Shown here in pieces: positions 23,168 through 32,445 of a stretch of DNA of 49,731 nt. The DNA is from Micrococcus lylae NBRC 15355. Its GTDB lineage: Bacteria > Actinomycetota > Actinomycetes > Actinomycetales > Micrococcaceae. The notes below the pieces were generated by a model. The model was not told the origin of the DNA. It saw only the letters and a list, made by a program, of their open reading frames with translations, and ran no database searches. Every line of letters begins with the position of its first letter. The first letter of the stretch is position 1. The stretch covers positions 1 to 49,731 of the forward strand of contig NZ_BCSN01000017.1 of NCBI RefSeq assembly GCF_001570885.1, in the 5' to 3' direction. A program made the translations under genes and the position numbers.

Positions 23168-23352
23168 GGGTCCAGTGTGACCCATGACATGGCTTTGACT
23201 TGCGGGGGGCGAGGGCTCCGACACCGAGTCGTCGGCTGGGGGGTATTGCGCAGGTCACAGTGTTCGCCTTGAATGGCGGCTACATGTCAGGCCGTCGAGG
23301 AGCACCCCGCCCCGACGCCCGAGCACCGACCACTGATCCGAGGGAGCCGCTC

Positions 23353-25095
23353 TTGCCCACGCTGCGCACCACCGACCTCTCCGCAGACCTCCGCGCCGAC
23401 CACCTCGCCCGCCTGAAGGGCGCCGGTCCGGACGCGCCGCTGGACGTGCTGATCGTCGGCGGCGGGTCCTCCGGGGTCGGCGCGGCGTTCGACGCCGCCA
23501 CCCGCGGCCTGGACGTGGGCATCGTGGAGGCCCGCGACTGGGCGTCCGGCACCTCCTCGCGCTCCTCCCGCCTCATGCACGGCGGCCTGCGCTACCTCGA
23601 GATGCTGGACGTGAAGCTCGTCTACGAGGCGCTGCGCGAGCGGGACCTGCTGCTGACCAAGACGGCCCCGCACCTGGTGCGGCCGCTGCGCTTCGTCTTC
23701 CCGTTCTTCCACAAGGTGATCGACCGCGGCTTCATCGGCGCCGGCGTCACGATGTACGACGCGATGCAGTCCCTGGGCCGCAAGCGCGCGGTGGCCGGCC
23801 ACCGCCACCTCACCCGCCGCTCCATGGCGGCCACCATCCCCGCGCTGGACGATCAGAAGATCGTCGGTGCCGTCGAGTATGCGGACGCGCAGTTCGACGA
23901 CGCCCGCCTGGCGATGATGCTCGTCCGCTCGGCCGTGGACCACGGGGCGCTCGCCGCGAACTACACGAAGGTCGTCTCCTACCTCCGGGACGGGGACGGC
24001 CGCGTCTGCGGCGCCCGCCTGCGCGAGGAGATCACGGGCGAGGAGTTCGACGTCCACGCCCGCGCCACGGTCCTGGCCGGTGGTGTCTGGACCCAGGAGC
24101 AGCAGGATCTGGCCGGGGCCGAGGAGGGACTGGAGGTGCTCGCCTCCAAGGGTGTCCACATCATCGTGCCCAAGGACCGGATCGAGGCCGACCCGCACAC
24201 CGGCGTCATCACCAAGACGGAGAAGTCCGTGCTCTTCTTGATCCCGTGGGACGAGTACTGGGTCATCGGCACCACGGACACCCCGTGGAAGGAGGACGTG
24301 CGGCATCCGGCGGCCACTGCGGACGACATCGACTACGTGATCGAGCACGCCAACGAGATCCTCAAGGAGCACCTGACCCGGGAGGACGTGATCGCCACCT
24401 ATGCCGGGCTGCGGCCGCTGCTGCAGCCGGTGAAGACGGCCGACGACGGCGGCTCCACCAAAATCTCCCGCGAGCACACCGTCACCGAGGTGGCTCCCGG
24501 GCTCACCGCGGTGGCCGGCGGCAAGTGGACCACCTACCGCGCCATGGCCGAGGACGTCATGGACTTCGTCACCCGCGAGACCCATCCGACGCGCCCCAGC
24601 CTCACCGAGCACATTCCGGTGCTGGGCGGCCTCGGCTACGCCGAGATCGCCGAGCAGGCGGAGCAGATCGCCGAGGACTACGGCTTCGACGAGGTGCGCA
24701 CGGACCGCCTGCTGTCCCGCTATGGCACCGTCCTGCGGGACGTGCTCGCACTGATCGACGCGGACCCCGATCTGGGCCGGCCGCTCGAGGCGGCGCCGCG
24801 CTATCTGCGTGCCGAGATCGTCTACGCGGCCCGCGCGGAGGGCGTGGTCCGACTGGACGACGTGCTCGAGCGCCGCACGCGCCTGTCCACCGAGGTCCCG
24901 GACCGCGGCGTGGCCGCCGCCGATGAGGTCGCCGCGATCGTGGCAGCCGAACTCGGCTGGGACGAGGCCCGCCGGGCCGCCGAGGTGGAGCGCTACCGGG
25001 GACTCATGGACGCCCGCCGGCGCGGCGAGCAGACGGACTCGGACGCGGCGGCCGCCCAGGCGCTCGCGGCTGCGGACGCGGACCCCACCGACTGA
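23353..25095 (+). CDS. glpD: Aerobic glycerol-3-phosphate dehydrogenase
   Basis: A 580-residue membrane-associated flavoenzyme that oxidises glycerol-3-phosphate to dihydroxyacetone phosphate and reduces quinone. The dinucleotide loop IVGGGSSGVG is at about 34-43, then RSSRLMHGGLRYLE, LIPWDEYWVIGTTDT and GKWTTYRAMAED, all GlpD landmarks, and a C-terminal DAO_C domain. The TTG start has GGGAG 6-8 nt upstream and gives the usual short N-terminus; TTGAAT at 23269-23274 is a plausible -10, leaving a leader of about 70 nt. An ATG at 23284 is less likely. First gene of glpD-glpF-glpK. Confidence 0.93.
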   Translation: MPTLRTTDLSADLRADHLARLKGAGPDAPLDVLIVGGGSSGVGAAFDAATRGLDVGIVEARDWASGTSSRSSRLMHGGLRYLEMLDVKLVYEALRERDLLLTKTAPHLVRPLRFVFPFFHKVIDRGFIGAGVTMYDAMQSLGRKRAVAGHRHLTRRSMAATIPALDDQKIVGAVEYADAQFDDARLAMMLVRSAVDHGALAANYTKVVSYLRDGDGRVCGARLREEITGEEFDVHARATVLAGGVWTQEQQDLAGAEEGLEVLASKGVHIIVPKDRIEADPHTGVITKTEKSVLFLIPWDEYWVIGTTDTPWKEDVRHPAATADDIDYVIEHANEILKEHLTREDVIATYAGLRPLLQPVKTADDGGSTKISREHTVTEVAPGLTAVAGGKWTTYRAMAEDVMDFVTRETHPTRPSLTEHIPVLGGLGYAEIAEQAEQIAEDYGFDEVRTDRLLSRYGTVLRDVLALIDADPDLGRPLEAAPRYLRAEIVYAARAEGVVRLDDVLERRTRLSTEVPDRGVAAADEVAAIVAAELGWDEARRAAEVERYRGLMDARRRGEQTDSDAAAAQALAAADADPTD

Positions 25096-25099
25096 CCTC

Positions 25100-25130
25100 G
25101 GCCCGCTCCCTCAAGTGGGGAGGCGGGGCC
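25100..25130 (+). terminator. Imperfect hairpin between glpD and glpF
   Basis: GGCCCGCTCCC pairs with GGGGAGGCGGGGCC with two bulged bases. Placed directly after the glpD stop, it could give partial termination or stabilise the glpD message within the operon. Confidence 0.4.
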
Positions 25131-25194
25131 AGTGGTGCCGCGGCGGACCGCCGCGTCGCCGCAACACTCCCGAACCGACACAAGGACTGAACAT

Positions 25195-25920
25195 ATGGGA
25201 ACGATCTTCCTCCACGAGATCGCGGGCACGGCCATGCTGCTGCTGCTCGGCGTCGGCGTCGTGGCCAATGTGACGCTGACGAAGACGAAGGGTCACGGCG
25301 GCGGCTGGCTGCTGATCAACTTCGGCTGGGGCCTCGGTGTCTTCGCCGGTGTCTACGTCGCCTTCTCCACCGGCGCCCACCTGAACCCGGCCGTCACCGT
25401 CGGCCTGCTCGCCAGCGGTGCCGCGGAGTACGCCCCCGGCATCGCCGTGACCTTCGGGCACACCGTGGCCTACCTGGTGGCCCAGATGATCGGCGGCTTC
25501 CTCGGAGCCGCCCTGGCCTGGCTGGCCTACCGCGACCACTACGCGCAGGAGGAGGACCCGGCCACGATCCTCGGCACCTTCGCCACCGGCCCGGAGATCC
25601 GCAACCCCGTGTGGAACATGATCACGGAGGTGATCGCCACCTTCGTGCTGGTGTTCGTGATCCTCATGTTCGGCAACACCCCCTCCGGCCTCGGCCCCCT
25701 CGCGGTGGCGCTGCTGGTGCTGAGCATCGGCGCCTCCCTCGGCGGCCCCACCGGCTACGCCATCAACCCGGCCCGTGACCTCGGCCCGCGCATGTTCCAT
25801 GCCGTCGCACCCATCCCGAACAAGGGCGGCTCGGACTGGGGCTACGCCTGGGTGCCGATCGTCGGCCCCCTCGTCGGCGCCGTTCTGGCCGGCCTGGCCT
25901 CCATGGCCTTCGCCGCCTGA
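25195..25920 (+). CDS. glpF: Aquaglyceroporin (glycerol facilitator, MIP family)
   Basis: A 241-residue channel with six helices and two half-helices bearing NPA motifs: GAHLNPAVT and GYAINPARDLGPR. The Asp after the second NPAR is the mark of glycerol-conducting members. AAGGA sits about 8 nt before the ATG. Lying between glpD and glpK, it supplies glycerol to the kinase. Confidence 0.93.
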   Translation: MGTIFLHEIAGTAMLLLLGVGVVANVTLTKTKGHGGGWLLINFGWGLGVFAGVYVAFSTGAHLNPAVTVGLLASGAAEYAPGIAVTFGHTVAYLVAQMIGGFLGAALAWLAYRDHYAQEEDPATILGTFATGPEIRNPVWNMITEVIATFVLVFVILMFGNTPSGLGPLAVALLVLSIGASLGGPTGYAINPARDLGPRMFHAVAPIPNKGGSDWGYAWVPIVGPLVGAVLAGLASMAFAA

Positions 25921-25967
25921 GGGCCCCGCACGCCTGAAACCGACCCCGAGCTTCGAAGGAGAAGCCC

Positions 25968-27515
25968 ATGTCCGCTGACAAGACCGACAAGTACGTCCTG
26001 GCGATCGACCAGGGGACCACCTCGTCCCGGGCGATCGTGTTCGACCACGACGGCACCATCGTGTCCCTGGGGCAGATGGAGCACAGGCAGATCTTCCCCA
26101 GGGCGGGCTGGGTCGAGCATGACCCCATGGAGATCTGGAAGAACACCCGCGAGGTGATCGGCCAGGCCCTGTCCCGCGCGGACATCACCCGCGACGACCT
26201 CGCAGCCGTCGGCATCACCAACCAGCGCGAGACCGCGGTGGTGTGGAACAGGAAGACCGGCAAGCCCGTCTACAACGCGATCGTCTGGCAGGACACCCGC
26301 ACCCAGAAGATCTGCGACCGCCTTGCCGGAGACGACGGCGACGACAAGTACAAGGAGCGGGTCGGCCTGCCTCTGGCCACCTACTTCTCCGGGCCCAAGG
26401 TCACCTGGATCCTGGAGAACGTGGACGGTGCGAAGGAGGCCGCGGAGAACGGCGACCTGCTCTTCGGCACCACGGACTCCTGGGTCGTCTGGAACCTCAC
26501 CGGCGGCAGGAACGGCGGTGAGCACGTCACGGACGTCACCAACGCCTCCCGCACCCTGCTGATGAACATCGACACCCTCGACTGGAACGAGGACATCGCC
26601 GCGGACATGGGTATCCCGATGTCCATGCTCCCGAAGATCGTCAGCTCCTCGTCGGACCAGATCGGCACGGGAGGCCCGCACACGCTGATCAAGGGAGTGC
26701 CGATCTCCGGCATCCTCGGCGACCAGCAGGCGGCGACCTTCGGTCAGGCCTGCTTCGAGGAGGGCCAGGCGAAGAACACCTACGGCACCGGCAACTTCAT
26801 GCTGATCAACACGGGCGAGGAGCTCGTGCACTCGGAGAACGGCCTGCTGACCACGGTCTGCTACCGGATCGGGGACCAGAAGCCGGTCTATGCCCTCGAG
26901 GGCTCGATCGCGGTCACCGGCTCGCTCGTCCAGTGGCTGCGGGACAACCTCGGCCTCATCAAGGACGCCCCCGAGATCGAGAGGCTCGCCGAGGAGGTCG
27001 AGGACAACGGCGGCGTCTACCTGGTCCCCGCCTTCTCCGGCCTGTTCGCCCCGTACTGGGACTCCTCGGCCCGCGGTGCGATGGTCGGCATGACCCGCTA
27101 CGTGAACAAGGGTCACATCGCCCGCGCCGTGCTCGAGGCCACCGCCTTCCAGACCCGCGAGGTCATGGACGCCATGAACGCGGACTCCGGGGTGGACCTC
27201 ACCGAGCTCAAGGTGGACGGCGGCATGGTCAAGAACGAGCTGCTGATGCAGTTCCAGGCGGACCTGCTGCGCGTGCCCGTCGTCCGGCCGAAGGTCATCG
27301 AGACCACCGCCCTCGGCGCCGCCTACGCCGCCGGCCTGGCCGTCGGATTCTGGGAGTCCCAGGAGGAGCTCGCAGAGAACTGGTCCGAGGACACGCGCTG
27401 GGAGCCGCAGATGGACGAGGAGGAGGCCGAGCGGCGCCTGCGCCTCTGGAAGAAGGCCGTCGACCGCACCCGCGGCTGGATCGACGAGGACGTGGACGCT
27501 CTCCAGGAGAGCTGA
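25968..27515 (+). CDS. glpK: Glycerol kinase
   Basis: A 515-residue FGGY-family kinase converting glycerol and ATP to glycerol-3-phosphate. Seen are [18 protein letters not shown] at 12-29, GITNQRET, the substrate region [29 protein letters not shown] with the catalytic Asp, and the C-terminal [16 protein letters not shown] precedes the ATG. It is 47 nt behind glpF and followed by a 20-bp perfect hairpin, so the operon ends here. Confidence 0.96.
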   Translation: MSADKTDKYVLAIDQGTTSSRAIVFDHDGTIVSLGQMEHRQIFPRAGWVEHDPMEIWKNTREVIGQALSRADITRDDLAAVGITNQRETAVVWNRKTGKPVYNAIVWQDTRTQKICDRLAGDDGDDKYKERVGLPLATYFSGPKVTWILENVDGAKEAAENGDLLFGTTDSWVVWNLTGGRNGGEHVTDVTNASRTLLMNIDTLDWNEDIAADMGIPMSMLPKIVSSSSDQIGTGGPHTLIKGVPISGILGDQQAATFGQACFEEGQAKNTYGTGNFMLINTGEELVHSENGLLTTVCYRIGDQKPVYALEGSIAVTGSLVQWLRDNLGLIKDAPEIERLAEEVEDNGGVYLVPAFSGLFAPYWDSSARGAMVGMTRYVNKGHIARAVLEATAFQTREVMDAMNADSGVDLTELKVDGGMVKNELLMQFQADLLRVPVVRPKVIETTALGAAYAAGLAVGFWESQEELAENWSEDTRWEPQMDEEEAERRLRLWKKAVDRTRGWIDEDVDALQES

Positions 27516-27561
27516 CCGACCGGCGCACGGGGCAGGGCCGCCGCCGCGACCCGACCCCGTC

Positions 27562-27612
27562 CGGAAGGGGCGACGACGGCATGCCCGGTGCGTGCCGTCG
27601 TCGCCCCTTCCG
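27562..27612 (+). terminator. Terminator hairpin after glpK
   Basis: Perfect 20-bp arms at 27562-27581 and 27593-27612 around an 11-nt loop. The arm contains GACGACGGC, the core also found in the terminal hairpin of the window. Confidence 0.9.
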
Positions 27613-27662
27613 CTCTCCGCCTGTGCGGAGGCCCCGCCCCGGGGGCGCGGCGGGCGGCTTCG

Positions 27663-27668
27663 TATGAT
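27663..27668 (+). promoter_or_regulatory. -10 element TATGAT of a leaderless promoter
   Basis: TATGAT, a near-consensus -10, ends 7 nt before the ATG at 27676. This decides the start over the ATGs at 27664 and 27667. Confidence 0.6.
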
Positions 27669-27675
27669 GGAGACG

Positions 27676-28359
27676 ATGACCCCCACGAACGCCGCCCCGC
27701 CCAGCCCTGCCCACCGTTCCTCCTTCGAGATCGAGACGCTCACGGCCCAGGACGCCTCGCGCACCACCGTGGAGCACGTCGCCGGCGTGCTCGCCGAGGC
27801 CTTCGCCACGGACCCGTTCACCACGGGGCTGCTGCCCGGCGACTCGGACGGCCACGCAGCCCGCCTGTCCGTGAAGTTCGTCCGGATGATCAGGTCCATG
27901 CTCGCCGAAGGCTCTGACGGCCTGCCGTGCGGCGCTGTGGACGTGGCCGTGGATCCGGCCGACGGCTCCGTCCTGGGCGTCGCCCTCTGGGAACGCCCCG
28001 GACACTCGGACCCCACCTGGCGGGACCAGCTCAGCCGTGTGCCCACCTACGTGCGCACCCACGGCGCCAGAGCCTGGGACGCGCTGCGCACCACCGCCGC
28101 CTGCGACCGCGCCCGCCCGTCCGAGGACCACTGGTACCTGACCGAGCTCGGCACCACCCCGGCCGCCCGGGGCCGCGGGGTCGGTTCCGGGCTGGTCAAG
28201 CACCGCATCGCCCACGCACGGCAGCAGGGGGTGGGCGTGTACCTCGAGTCCTCCACCCGGGACAACGTGCCCTTCTACGAGAAGCTCGGGTTCGAGGAGG
28301 TCGAGACGATCGGGACCAAGGGCACGAACGACCTGACCGCCATGTGGCAGAAGGACTGA
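27676..28359 (+). CDS. GNAT family N-acetyltransferase
   Basis: A 227-residue acetyltransferase. The acetyl-CoA loop RGRGVGSG is at 165-172 within ELGTTPAARGRGVGSGLVKH, and the C-terminal YLESSTRDNVPFYEKLGFEEV is a standard GNAT ending. The acceptor is unknown. It is the first gene of a pair with the glutaminase gene, only 5 nt separating them, so the two are likely co-transcribed. Confidence 0.87.
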   Translation: MTPTNAAPPSPAHRSSFEIETLTAQDASRTTVEHVAGVLAEAFATDPFTTGLLPGDSDGHAARLSVKFVRMIRSMLAEGSDGLPCGAVDVAVDPADGSVLGVALWERPGHSDPTWRDQLSRVPTYVRTHGARAWDALRTTAACDRARPSEDHWYLTELGTTPAARGRGVGSGLVKHRIAHARQQGVGVYLESSTRDNVPFYEKLGFEEVETIGTKGTNDLTAMWQKD

Positions 28360-28364
28360 GACGC

Positions 28365-29564
28365 ATGCAGCATCCCGTCCCCGACTACCTGCGTGGGGTC
28401 CTGGAGTCCATCCGCCACCTGGAGCACGGAGAGGTCGCGCAGTACATCCCGGAGCTCGCGCAGGCGGACCCCCGTCCCCTGGGTGCGGCCGTGGCCACCG
28501 TCACCGGCCGGCTCCACTCCGCCGGTGACGACCGGACCGAGTTCACCATCCAGTCCATCGCGAAGCCGTTCGCCTACGCCGCCGCCCTCGCGGACCGGGG
28601 TGTGGAGACCGTGGACCGCTTCGTGGGCCTCAACCCCTCCGGCGAGGCCTTCAACGAGCTGTCCCTGGAGGCGGAGTCCAAGCGGCCGGACAATGCGATG
28701 ATCAACGCCGGCGCGCTGGCCACCCACCAGCTGCTCGTGGGACCGTACGCCGGGCGTCAGGAGCGCATCGACCGTGTCGTCTCGCTGATGTCCACGCTGG
28801 CCGGCCGGCAGCTGAGCATCGACCACGCGACCTTCGAATCGGAGATGAACTGCGCGGACCGCAACCTGGCGCTGGCCCACATGCTCCGCAGCCACGGCAT
28901 CCTGCACGACCGCGCCGAGGACATCGTGGCCGGCTATGTGGCGCAGTGCTCCGTGAGGGTCACCGTGCGGGACCTGGCCGTGATGGGTGCCTGCCTCGCC
29001 GCCGGCGGTGTGCACCCCCTCACCGGTGAGCGCGTCCTGGGCTCCCTCGTCACGCGTCAGGTGCTCTCCGTGATGTCCGCCTCCGGCATGTACGACGCCG
29101 CGGGCGAGTGGCTGACGGACGTGGGCATCCCGGCCAAGTCCGGCGTGGCCGGCGGCGTCATGGGAGCCCTGCCCGGGCAGGTCGGCATCGGCGTGTACTC
29201 GCCCCGCCTGGACGAGCACGGCAACTCGGTGCGCGGCATGGAGTTCTTCCGCCGCCTCTCCGAGGACCTGAACCTGCACCTGATGGAGGCCGACCCGCTC
29301 GGCGCCACCGTGGTGCGTTTCGTCCGCCGTGAGGACGACGCCGTCCGCCTCCACCTGCAGGGCGTGATCCGCTTCGGCGGTGCCGAGGCCGTGCAGGCGG
29401 CGCTCGTGGAGATCAGCCAGGAGCGCCCGGAGCGTGTGGTGGTCAGCTTCGAACGCGTGGACCGTGTGACGGACGTCGGCCGCCGCATGGTGCAGGAGGG
29501 CATCCGTCGCCTGCGCGAGGACGGCCTCACCGTGGATGTGGAGGATCCGGACCAGCTCTTCTGA
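28365..29564 (+). CDS. glsA: Glutaminase with C-terminal STAS-like domain
   Basis: A 399-residue enzyme that deaminates glutamine to glutamate. The N-terminal 310 residues are a beta-lactamase-like glutaminase: QSIAKPFAYA places Ser64 and Lys67 as the catalytic pair, followed by ESKRPDNAMINAGALA, ESEMNCADRNLALAHML and IPAKSGVAGGVMGALPG. The last 85 or so residues are a STAS-like fold (LHLQGVIRFGGAEAVQAALV). The two-domain form is the one known from the salt-tolerant Micrococcus glutaminase, which supports the taxonomic reading. No convincing ribosome site; probably coupled to the GNAT gene. Confidence 0.93.
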   Translation: MQHPVPDYLRGVLESIRHLEHGEVAQYIPELAQADPRPLGAAVATVTGRLHSAGDDRTEFTIQSIAKPFAYAAALADRGVETVDRFVGLNPSGEAFNELSLEAESKRPDNAMINAGALATHQLLVGPYAGRQERIDRVVSLMSTLAGRQLSIDHATFESEMNCADRNLALAHMLRSHGILHDRAEDIVAGYVAQCSVRVTVRDLAVMGACLAAGGVHPLTGERVLGSLVTRQVLSVMSASGMYDAAGEWLTDVGIPAKSGVAGGVMGALPGQVGIGVYSPRLDEHGNSVRGMEFFRRLSEDLNLHLMEADPLGATVVRFVRREDDAVRLHLQGVIRFGGAEAVQAALVEISQERPERVVVSFERVDRVTDVGRRMVQEGIRRLREDGLTVDVEDPDQLF

Positions 29565-29671
29565 GACCACCCTCACGACCCTCTGTGTTCTCGCACGCGA
29601 GGGGTGTTGTTCACCTGCCGTTCATGTCAGGATGGGGGGCCATCGCTGTCCCCGACCCTGCGAGAACCACG

Positions 29672-30511
29672 ATGCAGCTCACCCTGAACCACGCCGTGCC
29701 ACGCCGCCGTGCCTCGGCCGGGCCCCTGACGCGCTGGTTCGCGCAGCCCACTGTGGCCTCAGGCGTGCGCTGGGCGCGGCCGCCGAAGAGGACGTCCACG
29801 GTGAGCCTGCGCGCCCTGCTGCGCGGCCGCCGCAGGGACCCTGCCCCGACCCGTCTGGCGCGCACGGCCTGGCTCGGCGCCGGGCTGCTGCCGCTGGCCG
29901 GCTGCGCCAGCTCCTTCGTGATCGGCGCGTCCAAGGGCACCCCGGTGTTCGAGGGGACCTCCTACCGGGGCGGCTTCGAGGCCGGCTGGGGCAACGTCCT
30001 CAACCAGCCCGCCTACTTCACGTGGTGCTCGAACGCGGTGGTCGCGGTGACCTCCCTGGTCCTGGCCGCAGCCCGGCGCGCTCCCCGCTCGGACGCCTTC
30101 TGGGCCGTCCGCGCCGCCGGACTCGGCTCGGTGATGGTCACGGGGCTGGTCTACAACACGGTGCTGCGCGGCCACGGGCAGGACACGCTACTCTACCGTG
30201 CCAACGACGCCGTCCAGCACGTGGTGAACCCGCTGCTCGCCCCGGTCGTGTGGGCGGCCTTCGACCCCCGCGGCCAGCTCAACCGCCGACGCCGGCTCCT
30301 CGCCGCCGCCCTGCCTCTCACCTGGACCGGGGTCACCATGGCCCGTGGCCCGCGCGTGGACTGGTATCCGTATCCGTTCCTGGACGTGAAGCGCTACGGC
30401 CTCACGGCCGTCTCCGGCGTGCTCGCCGGCATCCTGACCCTGTTCTCCGGGCTTCTCATGGGCCTCACCGAGGCGGACAGGCTCCTCTCCGCGCACCGCG
30501 GGGACCGCTGA
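29672..30511 (+). CDS. Pr6Pr-family membrane protein
   Basis: A 279-residue protein with an Arg-rich N-terminal 60 residues and then six or so hydrophobic segments. NAYFTWCSN-like text (NQPAYFTWCSNAVVAV), HVVNPLLAPVVWAAFDP and PYPFLDVKRYG are the landmarks of the Pr6Pr/FAR-17a-related membrane family, whose function is unknown. The start is uncertain; the ATG at 29672 has only a weak GAGAA upstream, and a later start near 29801 (GTGAGCCTGCGC) would drop the basic leader. Confidence 0.7.
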   Translation: MQLTLNHAVPRRRASAGPLTRWFAQPTVASGVRWARPPKRTSTVSLRALLRGRRRDPAPTRLARTAWLGAGLLPLAGCASSFVIGASKGTPVFEGTSYRGGFEAGWGNVLNQPAYFTWCSNAVVAVTSLVLAAARRAPRSDAFWAVRAAGLGSVMVTGLVYNTVLRGHGQDTLLYRANDAVQHVVNPLLAPVVWAAFDPRGQLNRRRRLLAAALPLTWTGVTMARGPRVDWYPYPFLDVKRYGLTAVSGVLAGILTLFSGLLMGLTEADRLLSAHRGDR

Positions 30512-30538
30512 ACGCCGGCCACGGCCGGGGCGTGCGCA

Positions 30539-30596
30539 CGGGGGTCCGGGCGGAGGTCCGGCCCCTGGCGTGCATGCCGCCGCGGCCGGACCCCCG
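30539..30596. terminator. Convergent long-loop hairpin
   Basis: CGGGGGTCCGG (30539-30549) and CCGGACCCCCG (30586-30596) are exact inverse complements, between two converging genes. Confidence 0.65.
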
Positions 30597-30607
30597 CCCC
30601 GTCAACG

Positions 30608-31267
30608 TCAGGCCGGGAAGACGTCCTCGATCGGGGTGTCGCCGTCCACGTACTCGACCTGGCGGCCGATGCTCTCGCCCGAGGCGAGGGCCGCCACGAT
30701 CGTGCGGGCCACATTGCCGCGGGAGGTGGCGGAGGAGTCCGCCACCTGTTCGCGGGAGGGGTTTGCCGCGATCCGGCCGGTCGGCTCGTCCAGCGTGAGG
30801 GCTCCCGGGCCGAGGATGGTCCAGTCCAGGCCGGAGCCGCGCAGGTGCTCGTCCGCCTCGGCCTTCGCCTGGGCGTAGGCGTGGAAGTCGTCGTCCTCCG
30901 GGACTCCGTGGTCCAGGGAGGCACCCAGGTAGGAGACCATCACGTAGCGGTCCACGCCTGCGGTGCGCGCGGCGTCCATCGAGCGGATCGCGGCGTCCCG
31001 GTCCACAGCCGTCGTGCGGGCGGGGTTCCCGCCGCCGGCGCCGGCCGACCAGACGACGGCGTCCTTCCCGTCGAAGGCGGCGGCCAGCTCGGTCTCGTCC
31101 GCCTGCTCCACGTCCAGCACCAGCGGCTCGGCGCCGGTTGCCCGGACCTCGTCCACGTGGTCCGGGTTGCGGATCACGGAGGTGACGGTGTGCCCGGCCT
31201 CCACGAGCAGGGGTGCGGCGAGCAGGGCCACCTTGCCGTGGCCGCCGATCAGGATGACATCGGCCAT
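30608..31267 (-). CDS. NAD(P)H-binding atypical SDR (YwnB/YhfK-like)
   Basis: A 219-residue single-domain Rossmann protein with GGHGKVA at 8-14, a conserved VVWSAGAGG strand and YAQAKAEADEHLRGSGLDWTILGPGALT, the pattern of atypical NAD(P)H-binding SDRs related to NmrA. These are sensors or reductases of unknown substrate. A very strong AAGGAGG site precedes the ATG. It lies 77 nt behind the siderophore reductase gene in the same direction and could be on the same message. Confidence 0.82.
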   Translation of the reverse strand: MADVILIGGHGKVALLAAPLLVEAGHTVTSVIRNPDHVDEVRATGAEPLVLDVEQADETELAAAFDGKDAVVWSAGAGGGNPARTTAVDRDAAIRSMDAARTAGVDRYVMVSYLGASLDHGVPEDDDFHAYAQAKAEADEHLRGSGLDWTILGPGALTLDEPTGRIAANPSREQVADSSATSRGNVARTIVAALASGESIGRQVEYVDGDTPIEDVFPA

Positions 31268-31344
31268 GATGAAGCCTCCTTGAGAAGTCGATTGCAGGTG
31301 TCCCGCGTGCAGCGGGCCTGCCGGTCCCTTCATTCCCCGCCGGC

Positions 31345-32445
31345 TCAGCTCTCCGCCTGACCGTGCCTCCAGTACCCCATGAAGGAGACGTGGGTCTTGG
31401 GGATCCCGCCCTCGCCCACACACAGACGGCGGAGGCCGCGCACCATGGCGGACTCGCCGGCGAGGAAGACGTAGGTGTCCGGGCGCTCGGCACCGGAGAC
31501 CGGGTCGACCTCCGCGATCGTCCACTCGCGCTGCCGGCCCTCGGCCGGCGGGGCCTCCGGCATGACGGCGGCCGTCTCGCCGTGCCCGTGGCCGCGCAGT
31601 CCCAGCAGCGCCGCCACGCGCCCGTGGGCCCAGGACCCCTGGGGCAGGTCCGTGCCGGAGGGGAGGTCCCCCCGCCCGTCGGCGACGCCGCGATGTCCGA
31701 GGTGCAGGCGGACCCGGCCGTGTTCGGCGACGGCGAGCGGGCGGGAACGGTCCCAGGGCTCAGGCACGGCCAGGCGCTCGGCGATCAGATCGGTGTGGCC
31801 GGTTCCGGCGGGTAGCTCCAGGACAAGGTCGGCCTCGCCGTCGAAGCCGCCGAAGGGGTCGGCGAGCTCCTCGGCCACGGACAGCAGGGCCGGGACCGCG
31901 GTCTCGTCTCCCACGGCCAACACACGGCGTGCGCCGGTATCCCGCCACCCGGTCCACGCAGGTGCCTCCGCGCCGGGCACGAGGACATTGACCTCGTCCC
32001 CGGCGGAGACGGAGCGCGCCCAGCGCAGTCCGGGCCCCTGGTGGGGGTCGTCGGGGGCGCCGTGCAGGACCACATCCAGGGTGAGCGAGGGGACAAGGCG
32101 TCCGTCCAGGCGCACACGCCCGGCCGAGCGCACCGTGTACGTCCGCATCCAGCCGCGCTCGGCTTCGGGGATCGCCAGGAATCCGCTGCGGAACCCGTGG
32201 GACAGGTCCGGGTCCGCGGAGACTCCGCCCGGCGGCGGGACGAGGACCTTCACGTAGGCGTCCCGGCGAGGCCGGGAGCCCCGGTAGAGCTGATGGAGGT
32301 CCGGCGCCCCCGGGGGCAGGAGCCCGAGCAGCTCGGCGCTCGCCCGTTCCAGGTCCGTCCCTGCGAGGACGATGCGGCGGAAGCCTCGGCAGGGCTGCTC
32401 CACGGACACCACGCGGGTGTGGGCGACGGTCATGCCTTCGGTCAT
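31345..32445 (-). CDS. Siderophore-interacting protein (ferric-siderophore reductase)
   Basis: A 366-residue NAD(P)H:flavin oxidoreductase of the SIP/ViuB group that reduces ferric iron in the imported siderophore. The FAD-binding RTYTVR is at 101-106, and the C-terminal half has VFLAGESAMVRGLRRLCVGEGG, typical of the SIP domain; an insertion between them makes the protein longer than the usual 260-280 residues. AGGAG lies 5 nt before the ATG, which overlaps the stop of the ATPase gene (ATGA). Last gene of the iron operon. Confidence 0.92.
   Translation of the reverse strand: MTEGMTVAHTRVVSVEQPCRGFRRIVLAGTDLERASAELLGLLPPGAPDLHQLYRGSRPRRDAYVKVLVPPPGGVSADPDLSHGFRSGFLAIPEAERGWMRTYTVRSAGRVRLDGRLVPSLTLDVVLHGAPDDPHQGPGLRWARSVSAGDEVNVLVPGAEAPAWTGWRDTGARRVLAVGDETAVPALLSVAEELADPFGGFDGEADLVLELPAGTGHTDLIAERLAVPEPWDRSRPLAVAEHGRVRLHLGHRGVADGRGDLPSGTDLPQGSWAHGRVAALLGLRGHGHGETAAVMPEAPPAEGRQREWTIAEVDPVSGAERPDTYVFLAGESAMVRGLRRLCVGEGGIPKTHVSFMGYWRHGQAES

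Noticed and set aside
23170-23260. cAMP-receptor (GlxR-like) site between the GlcD-type oxidase gene and glpD
   Set aside because: Only half-sites (TGTGA and TCACA at wrong spacing) are visible; no full palindrome.
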